Below are positions 23,605 to 35,600 of a DNA stretch of 64,000 nt, in pieces. Every line of letters begins with the position of its first letter. The first letter of the stretch is position 1. The position numbers were made by a program, and so were the translations under genes. The DNA lies in NCBI RefSeq assembly GCF_026151205.1, contig NC_087075.1, positions 7,704,858 through 7,768,857 of the forward strand, written 5' to 3'. The DNA is from Bolinopsis microptera. Taxonomy: Eukaryota; Ctenophora; Tentaculata; Lobata; Bolinopsidae. The notes under the pieces are model-generated. The model did no database searches. It had not been told where the DNA came from and saw only the letters and a program-made list of their open reading frames with translations.

Positions 23605-26600
23605 CTGGATACAAGTACCGAGTTAGGGTGAATATAGTGCACCGCTAATTCGGGTATAATGTAATAAACCTGTACTACTGCACTATTCAATCTGCACACT
23701 TATAACCAGACATTTTGCTGGAAATATTATATTACAGATTGCTAGTACAGTGTACTGAAATAAAGTATGTTATTTCTAGGGTTAAGATTACAATGATTAT
23801 CAGATAAGGAAGGGTTTACCTCGCCGTTACCGTTCTGTCCGTGTCCACAGAGGAACACATCAGTTGATTTCAACTCAAACTCTGCTCCCTCCTAAAGGGT
23901 GGTGGTTGAATTGTTGGAAATGAAGCGTTATTGGTATTTGAGGAACTTGTTATGGCTATGGTATTTGCTTAATTATTTAATTGGTACATGGTTCAAAATA
24001 TTTCTGCAGACAGACAGTTTAAGAAAACCATTGAAAAGTGTACCGTAGATCTTCTTGGATTACACAACCAAAATAATGGACAAAAAATCATATAAATCAT
24101 TAATTAAGCTTTTAAGACTAATTATAGTCTTACTTCATTGATATTCTCGTAAGTGTCTTGTTCAAGCCAGTCATCGGAAGCCAGTGAAATTTGGGATTGT
24201 GACACTTTTGGTCCCCGGTTTATGGACCTTTTGCTTGACTCTCTTCTGATCACTTTAGTTCTGAAATAGCACAATATTTATAAACAATATATTTACGCAA
24301 CTGATTTTAAGTTCAGATGCACAATTAATATTATTTATCGAGAGGAAACGAAGGCTCAGTAAATGATTTTGGATAATAAAAATTGTAAATTTTTAACAAT
24401 TATAGTGAGAATCTCAAACCCGAGTTTTTTAAACATTATTATTTTATTTATTGATTTTTTTCAAACCTGAGTTTTTGTGTGGCACATTCAAAGTTCTCGT
24501 AAAGACTGTCGGTAACTGTATGATTCTGTTCAGAAACTATCTCTGATGTTGATACCTGTATTTGTGGTAGTGCCTGCAATATGTTCACTGTTTAGAATTT
24601 CAAGAAGATTTCACTAACGTTCCATTAATGTAACTTGATTAAAGAAGTCAGTACTCAGCCACCATAATAATATGTAAATTGCAGTGACCTCTACAATTGG
24701 TTAATGATTGAAAAGCACATACCACAGGCGTTCCATCAAGTGAGGTATTTGAAGGTGTCCCTCCCGAGTAGGAAGATGTGAAACTGTCCGGACCGGACGG
24801 TTTTAAGGAAACCAGGTTTAGCTGACTATCATATCTGAAATATAGGGCAAGTTGCCAAGTTAGTAAACAGATCAGTCTGAAAAACTATACTCATGAACTT
24901 GATAAAGTGATTTAAGAATTGGGAAACATAAAATATCAAATATGCAAAAAGGAGCTGAAATTGAAATAAAAAACAAAGAAATTAATGAAACAAAAGAAAA
25001 ACAAAAGAAAAACAAAGAAAAATGAAGAATCTGACATGTTAGGGGTATCATCCTCATCCTCACTGTCCAGCTCCAACAAGGACTCATCAACAAAGTCTGG
25101 TAACACAGCGTCAACAACTGGGTTCCCAACCGGTGGTTCCATTGTTACAGGCCTGAGGTTCAAAATGAGGTTCAAACTGAGGTTTTAAGCGAGGTTTCAG
25201 TTGAGGTTTAAAATGAGGTAAACATCATTTGTTTATAAAATTACTAATACAAGTTCTGTTTAACACGGACAGCAATTGAAGCTTCTTTTTGAAGACTTGA
25301 ATTGTATCTAATTTACCGGGAACTCTACGGTATAATTCGATAGAACTCTAAATTACAAACTTTCCAACTTATCAACTACTCACCCTGTTATTAGACTAGT
25401 TATTGTATCAGTATAGATTTGTCCGTATTTGTCAACCAGTAAAGGACCTCCTTGGGTTGATTCGGCTGCTCTGGGGAGACTTTCTCTGCCCGGCTGAAAT
25501 GAAGAAAGCTTATATATAAGCTTTCTTGATCAGCTGAGAAGAAGTATATATACTTCTTCTCAGCTGATCAAAATTATCAAAACGATAACTATTTAAAACG
25601 ATAACTATTTAAAACATAACTATTTAAACATAACTATTTAAACGATAACTATTTAAACATAATATTTCTATATGATATTCTATTTATAACAGCCAAATTG
25701 CATATGCTTTAAAAAACAATAGACAGTTTTTGGGAGTTCCGAATAGTTTCTGATTATTCTGATTTCTTGCGACAAATGATACTGCACTGTTAGGATAAAA
25801 GTAACAACTCCTTATTCATGCTGACAAAATTGGTAAATATGTGAGAAAACTGTCTCATAAAATTTAGGGGGGGGGGGGGGGGGGGGGGGTCAACAAATGA
25901 GGTTGACCCCCCCCCCCCCCCCCCAATTTATTAATCAAAATTGGCTAAACGACAACAAATTGTTTAAATACTAGACTAAAATTAGAATCAAAATCTATAT
26001 ATACACCAATACTCGATCTGCTATTCAATAAACTTAAAACATCTTTAACAACTTTTAAAAAACACTCACCGCAATAAAACTAGAAATTTCCCGGCTGTCC
26101 GTCAACTCCAGGTTAAAACTTTCATCGGGAAACTCGGCCAAGTTGAGGTGTTCAAATCGGGATAAAGGAGATACAATAGCTCCTGCTGGAAGGTCCTTGA
26201 GATCTTCTGGGATGTTCTCTGGTATTCCCAGCGCGAAGGGTTCTGTTGAGGATTCTAGGTCGAAGTCTGAGTCCTGGGTTGTTGAGCTGTGTTCGAGAGA
26301 TGGTTCACTTTCTTCCTGATGAAATTAAAATTTCATGGTTACATGTACATTTCCAAGTCTTCAGTGAGTGCTGACATAAACCGCTATTGAAATGATTAAT
26401 TTCACCTATATCTCATACAAGTACTAATTTCCTCGCACCTTCAATTCTTCAGAATATTCTTTTATCACAACATAAATTAAACATAATTTCTATATCAGAC
26501 GAAAGATATTTAACACCAAATCATAAAAGATATAATACCGGACTAACGTTAGTCTGTAATATTTCACTTGAACTGCTTAGCAGGTTCTCATCTACACTCA

Positions 26601-29600
26601 TACTACGCATTAGCTTTCTCTTCTCTTCCTGGAGGAGTGTGAGGTGTCAGCCACGAGACAATAGTTTGAGGATTAGTTTGGGGATTAGTTTGGGGATTAG
26701 TTTGGGGAATAGTTTGGGGATTAGTTTGGGGATTAGTTTGGAGATTAGTTTGGGGATTAGTTTGGGGAATAGCTTGGGGATTAGTTTGGGGAATAGTTTG
26801 GGGATTAGTTTGGGGATTAGTTTGGGGATTAGTTTGGGGATTAGTTTGGGGATTAGTTTGGGGATTAGTTTGGGGATTAGTTTGGGGAATAGTTTGGGGA
26901 TTAGTTTGGGGATTAGTTTGGGGATTAGTTTGGGGATTACTTTGGGGAATAGTTTGGGGAATTATAGTTTGGGGATTAGTAAAAAACAACCGCAGGAAAC
27001 GTGGCAAGTATTAGATGTTAGCGGTATTAACGCTAGCTCATGAGTGAAGTAAATAGTAGTGGTAAGTGGAGTTTAAGTTTTCAGTGAGAAAACCCAGTTG
27101 GGATCATAACTTCCCTCCCACGAGAAAACCACCGTTACATGGCTGTAACCCCGTTACCATGGTAACGGTAATGGGTCATCCCTGGTAACAAACGGACACT
27201 AGTACTTACCCTGAGCATGCTTATCTCGTATGGTGTTTCGTATAGATCCTCTGTAGTCTCTCTATCGTCCATGTTGAACTCTTTCGGTACACTTTCTATC
27301 ATTTCTAGTAAAAATGAGATTGTTAGCTTGACAATCAAGTCTAAATTCTCAAATTTTATTATTCGCTTCAAGTTTTACCATCAGTAAAGGATCACGGTAA
27401 GTAGTTCTTTTCTCATTCTTTGAAATTGCGGCTAACTTAAAACTGAAAATTAAAAGCCCTTTTACTTCTAGCACTGTACCTATGATAGATTGTCGCTCGT
27501 TTTTCCGTTGTACAGCCAGGTTATTCTGCCGTAGAGGATGGTTACCTAGCAAGTTTCTGTTACAATTCATCACTTTCTGATTAATCAATACAAAAGTTGG
27601 GAGCAGATCTAATTATTAACCCAGATGATCTATTGTTTAAAGATTGTGTAGGGAGTACCAAAGCGGAACACTAAGGGCACGTGACAGTGGGGCACGTGAC
27701 TACTCTATTTAGAACGGGTGACAAATAAGTAAGTGATTTGACAGCTGCTACATTTAAATCTGGTGACATATTATGTCACTTAAAACTGTTCCCACCCACG
27801 ATTGCGGAATTCACAGTACACTAATACTATTAGTACCGATGAATAGTGAAATGTATTCATTAATCTAGTATGATCTACATATCATTATTATCTGCTAATA
27901 CCTACTTACTTAAATTCTTTAATACTATTAATACAATTTATTTAAATTTATTCAACAAAAGCTGCATAGTTCACATACCAGGAAGAGGAGGAGCAGCTCC
28001 GTTCTCATCAACCTGCCCATTATTCTGCTCCTGTGCGCGCAGCATCACCACAGCGCTGTCGTAGGACTGGGAGCGCGCGGCGGGGGATGGTGGTGTGCGC
28101 AGGGAGGGAGGTATTGAAGAGGGTAGGGTTGAGCTGGTGCCATTAATAGCAAACGGTGATCTAAATGTAGATATTATGTTTAATAATGTACAGAGAAAGA
28201 TATAATTGTGTTCATTTTTTTCAGAAATTAAACAAGTAGAGTGAGACTTATTTTAACTCTATAGTCACTTAATTGATTAATCACTTAATTGATTAATCAC
28301 TTAATTGGTTAATCACTTAATTGATTAATCACTTAATTGATTAATCACTTAATTGATTAATCACTTAATTGATTAATCACTTAATTGATTTGTTGATTAA
28401 TCACTTAATTGATTAATCATTTAATTGGTTAATCACTTAATTGATTAACCACCTAATTGATTAATCACTTAATTGTTTAATCACTTAATTGGTTAATGAC
28501 CGACAGCACACTGACCTGGATTGAGGAGCCATGATGGAAGGAACAGCAGGGACCTGTCTCAGTGGAGGTGGTTCTAGGCTGGAAGGTTGAGGTTGTGAGG
28601 GTTGAGGTTGTGAGGTTGGAGGTTGTGACTGTGGGGGGAGTGTGGGGGTGAGGTTCTCGTCGTAAACTGGGGTGTCTTGCACTGGAGCCGCACCTGTGTT
28701 CAGAGATAAAGAGGTTAGATATGAGATCTCATAATGATATTGTTATGTGATAAAATGTTTGAAGAGTAAGATAATGAGTAAGATAGGAGAGGATAATAGA
28801 TAACAATGTGTGGTTCACAGAGAGGAATAGATAAGAAACTTTGGAATGGGAGGGACAGCTAAAGATTTAACAAGAATGACAGATAACAAATCTACACAAT
28901 AATATGTAGTATTTTATCTATTAATTTACCAGGAGGAAGTATCGGAATCTCGTCCGCCTCCTTCACGTTAGCGTACGACTCGTACTTATCTCCGCAGCTC
29001 ATTATTCTGTACAATATGTCCTGTGTAACAGGACATGTGAAGTCTGCGTTTACTGCTGCACATTCCACCTTGTGAATTAGTTATTGGTTAACTAATAATA
29101 ATAATATGACTGATTCTCAGGAATTCGTATATTTTTAAGGTATTATATGTTTTAATTATCAAACGAATGTGTGGATGGCCATGCATTTTATGGGGATGCC
29201 ATAAAGAACAAGGTGCAACTGATGATAAGTGATAACCAAACCATATTTACAAATAATAATACCGATTATCACTGTGTAATTATGCTGTCACCGCCTAGCC
29301 GTGCCCAGTGACAAAGCACGGTTTAAGGCCACCTAGGGTATGTAGATTCTCTCTACTCCTAAGAATCTAATAAGGCTTAAATCCGTCTGGATTTGGGCAT
29401 ATTGCATATTCTAAAACTCTAAAAGGATTAAGGTTTAATGCAGAATATTTGTCTTAGTCTTTATATAAATTTGATTAGGACCCACATTCTCATGACAGGG
29501 CCAATATGTAGCACACTTAGTGTACCTAGCTACTCGAACTTAGTGGTAGGATAACAAAATGAAAGACTTTAAATTTTGGGGTTTTGTAGAAAAGTAAAGA

Positions 29601-32600
29601 TTGTAACGTAAATAAAATGGTAAACTTCAGAACTGATCTCTCTCTAAACTAAACATGCGAGTAATAAATTTAAACGTAGAATTCTGTCTCGTCTAAGGTG
29701 GGGTGGAATTTTAAGAGTTGACGGATGAATCGTGACAAAAACTATCAACAAGGTGAACTAAAACGGAAGATCATAAATGGGATGGTGTGTCACGTGATTA
29801 ACTAAGATAGGCCTGATTGGATGGCTAATTAAATGAGTGAAGATTATTGGATTAAGTGGCATGCTTTCTACTGTGCTTGATGACAACCTATGAAACTAAC
29901 TGATGAGAAAATGTAACTTATATGAATTCAGGTGCTGCCGTAGTGACTATTAAACTATTTAATTTGAGGTGTGAGTGAAAAATACTAATTTGCGCACAAA
30001 CAAAATATCAACCATATAAATATTTCTGACCAGTAACTATTTTAGGAATTATGCCCAGATTATAAAGATAATATAAAACCTACACACTGCACAACTCTCC
30101 CTTCTCCCCTTATTAAGATATAAAACTTATTAATAATAAACTTAGATACAAAAAATTTTAAAAAACCGTTCCTTATACTTCTTTTTCCGTTCTTTAAAAC
30201 AATCAACCTTTATATAAGGAACAAATATACACTTAAATAAAATCAACACAAAATACACTATTACAAACAGATTATAAAAACACAGTTCCTTATTCGTATT
30301 TTTCAGTTCTTTCAAACAATTAACCTTTATATAAGGATCAAATATACACTTAAATACTATACATCACCAATTTACTCAAAATATTAAACAAATTTTTCGT
30401 CTTTTAGTTTTACAGTCTATTTCAGTCTTCTTCGTCTCCTTCTGCTCCTTCGTCATGATTCTTAAGTTCTTAGATATAGCAAATCGTCATTCATTCTCAT
30501 GAGGCGCTCCGTTAGCTTGATCAATTGTTCTATTTTCATATCTTTCATGATCTTCGGTAGTGGCCTCCAGTTCTTTGGGTCTGACAGTTCTTTTGTCATG
30601 TCCAGGATCGGGCCACAAAATGCCTTGAGATTATAGCGTTGTTTCTCAAGTATCTTGTTCCCGTTATTCTCTATTCGAATTCCGTTTCTTCGTTCCAGGG
30701 CCCCGAAGAGCAGGCTTTGCAGCCTCAAGACCCTGTCCCGGATCGTAACGAACTCCCCTGGCTCTTTTTCTGTTTTTCGATCATTCATTTCGCAGATTAA
30801 ATCACAGGCTACGTTGTTAACGTATTTATATATCTCCGGGTCCAAAATGACAGGACCCGGGAGCCTCACAAATTCTGTAATTTTTGCTCCTTTTGTTGGT
30901 CTAGCTGGTCCTATGGTGACAGATGCTGGTTGGAGGGTTGCTGGACTAACTGGTCTAGCTGGTCCTATGGCGACAGTGGTTCGTTGGAGGGTTGCTGGAC
31001 TAACTGGTCTAGCTGGTCCTATGGCGACAGTGGTTCGTTGGAGGGTTGCTGAACTTACTTCTTTCACATTTTCTGTAATTCTTCCTCTTCCTCTTCCTAA
31101 CTTTGTCTTCTTTTCCCCTGTTTTTACCAAAACTTTCTTCATTCGTTCACTGTCTTCATTCACTTTTTCGCTAGTTCTTCCTCTTCCTCTTCCTAGTTTT
31201 ATCTTCTTTTCCCCTGCTTTTACCAAAACTTTCTTCATTCGTTCAGTGTCTTCATTCACTTTTTCGCTCGTTCTTCCTCTTCCTCTTCCTAGTTTTATCT
31301 TCTTTTCCCCTGCTTTTACCAAAACTTTCTTCATTCGTTCACTGTCTTCATTCACTTTTTCGCTCGTTCTTCCTCTTCCTCTTCCTAGTTGTATCTTTAT
31401 CCCGCCTTCCAACTCTGTCGCTTTCCCTCGTCCTCTGCCCATTATAGCTTTGTTCGAATTTTGTATCTTGATTTGTCCTTTTCCTCTTCCTTCAAGTTCA
31501 ACTTTCTGTTCTTCAGCATCTGCGAATCTATCTTGATTCGAGACTGGGTCCTTTTCCTTATTCTTTTTTTCCTTCCCCGTCCCCGTAAACGTTGGTGGCT
31601 CTGAGTCGTAAATGGCAAATGATTCGTCCATTATCGAAGGTACATCCAGTTCGTCCCAGTCTTCTTGGATTATTATAATCGATTCCGTGTCGCTCATTGG
31701 GTAACTGAATGGATTGATGTTGTAAATTCCATATTTCAATTATTCCATATTTCAATTATTCCATTTTTCAATTATTCCATATTTCGTTTGTTCTTTATCA
31801 AAAATGGATCCGGAAAATCAAAGGGAAACTTTGAGTTTAAACTGATTAAGACAAACGACGATAATGAAGAAAAGAAAAATGAAGATCACAACTACGAGCA
31901 ATCTTACTTACTTAAATGAAACTTAAAAGACGAAAACGGCAATGATATAACTTTAAATTAAAAAATGTTAAATATTTACTTATAAAGCGGAGTGAGTATT
32001 AATTATGATACTATATAAAAAAATTACAATACGGTACAACAAATCTAGAGCTTTCATTTTTCGATAATTCCATTTTTCGCTAGTCAGAGAGAAATGGTCC
32101 TACTATTTTAGTAGTCCGCGTTTTGCTGGCCTTGTGTACAGTTTCACTTGACGAAGTGCTTGATATGTCTAATGTACGACAATGTTCACGTTTGGATTGT
32201 ACACAATATGGATCGTACTGAGTTCCCTTGCTTTTCGTGACTGTGACTGTGGAACGTTCAATATGTGCTCTTAACGGTACTATCTCGGTACAGCTGAAAT
32301 GTGGATTACCATCGTTCAAATCTGTAACTTGCAGATTGGAAGGTATGACGGGTGTAAGCTCTTGGTGCCTTAACCTTCTGATCTCTCTCTCATGTCTCGC
32401 TGTTGCTAATACTGTTTGAAGTAGATTGCTGTTTTTCTTAAGCCTTTTATAACATATTAAACCTATTAGCACGGCAATTGATGTAACAGTAGCAATGGTA
32501 GAAAACAATGACGTCCACTCAAAGAACTTTTTCTTTGAAGCACCAAGACCAAGATAATTCGGTTGGTAATCTTGAAGAGCTATCTGCGTTGTGTTCTCTA

Positions 32601-35600
32601 ATCGCTCACTCAACATAGATATGTTTTGAGCGTGATACTGTATTTCCCTGATCTTCAAGTACTTGTTCAGGTCTAAACTAATTTCACTCCTTTTTTCGGT
32701 TAAATTCCTTACAGTGAGTGAGTTGTCTAGGGCGTACATTATGTTCTGTTGACACTGAATCATTCTATATTGCGACCACTCAAAAAAATACGAAGATTTT
32801 TCAGGTACACTTGCAACAACTAACTTAGTCGTTTCATTTTTGGGCATTGCTAAAACATCTACTTGACTAAAAACTAATGCTCCGGCTTTTGTAAACACCA
32901 TTTTAGTTTCACATGAATCTAACGGAATGGTGACACAAGATGTGATCTCATTGTTAAGACACGGCAGTTCTTTGATGCTCGGAGAAAATCTATCTTCAAA
33001 TTCCTGGTGACAATAAATTATGTCGTCAGTAATGGTACAATCCGTAAGATCTACTTCAAAGAATTTCTTATTCTTGTAAATGATCGAATTCGGTGTGCTG
33101 ACGTGAAAACAGGTTGCAGAGGTCTTACTAGGAGTAATCGGTATTTTGACCGCATTGTACGTTCTGTGTAATGATCCAGGTACTAGTTTAGGTGCTACTA
33201 GTAGGAAATGAAACAACAATACATTATTCTCGTGGTGGTCGACTTTGAGCAGGATCAAATCAGCTACCCGGTATAAAACCTCTGGGTTTGTTTTATACAA
33301 TGTACCTTGGAAATTCGGATTTGAGCGTGTTATCAACTTCAAATCATTCAGCGTCAGGGTTTGTGCTATAGTAGATGAGAGTTTGCCGTGTGCTGTACTA
33401 AAAAACATTCGATTGAGTTTTGATTGATGCACGGTTAAACTTTGCTGGTAAACCATCAAGGACGCTAATGAAGTTATATCACACTGAAGACCTGCTATTT
33501 GTTCATAAATTGAACCTAATTGCCTGTCTATGATTTGTAACACATCCATATGAAATGTACGAGTGTTTTCAAATCCTTCTACAACTTGATTTGCGAAATC
33601 GTAAAAGCGACGTTCTAAACTTCCTAAATGTTCCTTAATTCGTTTATTCTCACTGGGTGCTTTCAACAGCTGATAAAAGTATCCAATTACTGGTACTTCT
33701 CCAAGTGGGTCAAATGCTTCCCAAGACAGACCTCTTTTACGTCTACTAACAATGCGATCACTAGTTACGTTAAGATCATATGAAAATTTGATGTCTCTGA
33801 ATTTCTGCAGGTGCATATCGACAAGACTGTTTTGTGCTTGCAACATGGACTGTAAAACAGCTTCAAAGAGTGGATTTTCATTCTGACATAGCGCTTTTCT
33901 AGTCGTTTGATGCTCTTCAAGTAAACAATCTAATCTAGCGGATATGCTATTGGAATGGTCGTCTATAGCGTTCAGGTTGTACAAGAAAGGTGTCTGAATA
34001 AAACACGTACCCGTCGATGAATCAAAACTGAGGAGGCCACACAGTGGATTTAATAAACATCTAGCCAAACATCCTCCGGTGAATTCTTGGTCCGATCTCT
34101 CAAGAATCGAACTCTTATAGTTAGGGCAAGAATTGCTGTTTATGGGTCAATCTGTGAACAAATTCGTAACAAAGGTTTGTCTACAGGAATGTGTTGTCCA
34201 TAGTCCCAGGAACCACCAAAAAAAACCGTCCAGCTGAAACTTTTGGGCAAAAATTTTTATAGTCATTTTTCTCCAGGAACCCATACGCCCCACCCCTAAT
34301 ATTGGTTATTCGGCTCCCGAAGGTCTTGAGATCTCCATAGGGGGTGCAAAATGACCGCAATGGCCACATTATGGCAGGCGAATGATAGTTTCAGAACGAT
34401 TGGAGCTTTATTTTTCGAAATAAATGGAATTTTTCGAAATTTTTCGAAATTTTATTGAAATTTCGAAAAAAAATACACCAAATTATTTTTAACGCTTATT
34501 TCAAATTTATTTAAAAAATCATCTACAAATAACAAATACAGTTAATCTAAAATGTGTGTTCTCAGTAAATACCATGACAATTATTAATACACAGTTAATA
34601 TTAATCAAAATTCGTTTGTTCTTCAGGTTCATCATGTCTAATGTTTGTGAAGTTCATACCATGGCATCGTCCACAAGCTGGCAAACAATTGAAGCCATAT
34701 TTCCTACATGAACATCTGAAAGTCAAACAGGCCTGTTCCACATCGACAGAACAGTTACAACATATAAGGTTCAAAATAGACTCTGGAGCAATTATAGCTT
34801 TTGTTGCAACTGGTTCGTAAGTGCCACCAGGAGCCAATTTCCAGCCGTAGTCAAGGGGATATAGACTGTCAGCGTTAAGCATGACCCAGTTATGGTACTG
34901 TAAGTAAGCTCTAAGGATGTGCTCCGTTGCTGAAGCTATTGTTGGAGGTAGCCTATTCGGATTGAGACTCTTTTTCGCTACCATCCTATTGTATGCTAGG
35001 AATCTCAAAGCAGAAAGGGTCTTTTTCTTGTCACCATAAATGTACTGCAAGAAACAGAGGCCTGCCTCAATAATCTTTTCTTTTGATTCTCTCACCGAAA
35101 GTAATGTTGCCAACTGACCTTGCTCATCAAAGGTGAGAGCTTTCTTTAGCACTTTAACCTTGCTAAAACCAAACAATCCACTGACGCTATCACAACCTGA
35201 AATACTATGAATTAGAAGAAGTATCTCCTTTTCTTTATGATCTAGATGACTTGATATTTCTTTGATTGAATATGTACCCTTCTTCGTTGTTAGATAAATA
35301 TCATTGTGATGGTCACTGTTGAAATGATGTACTAATAGACTTGAACTATATCGGTATCCTCTGCCTTCAATTCAACATCGCCAAGGAATGACATTTCCAA
35401 TGTTTTCTTTACAATTAAAGTATCAGCATCGTTACAAGCTCTGATCACTTCAATACCATTTACAGTAAAAATGCTTGAGATAAGGTCGATCAGTTCTTTT
35501 TTGTTATTGTTGTTGCTCAGAAATGTTGTTTTGGTGATCACAGTAAGGTGGATTTCTTTACAGCAATATTAGCACAGAACGCTTTTACTCTCCTCTTGTG

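Noticed and set aside
26603-27043. Overlapping long open frames on both strands (NPQT and GISL repeats)
   Set aside because: They are produced by a 12-bp minisatellite inside an intron; the unit length keeps all frames open. The real exon here ends at 26628.
27349-27588. 79-codon minus-strand frame (LLGNHPLRQNNLAVQRKNER..)
   Set aside because: It lies in a RhoGEF intron, fits no exon phase, and I recognise no family; possibly an old repeat fragment.
30655-31536. Plus-strand 293-codon frame
   Set aside because: Antisense of the GR-rich accessory ORF; repetitive LPLPS pattern arises from the repeats on the other strand.
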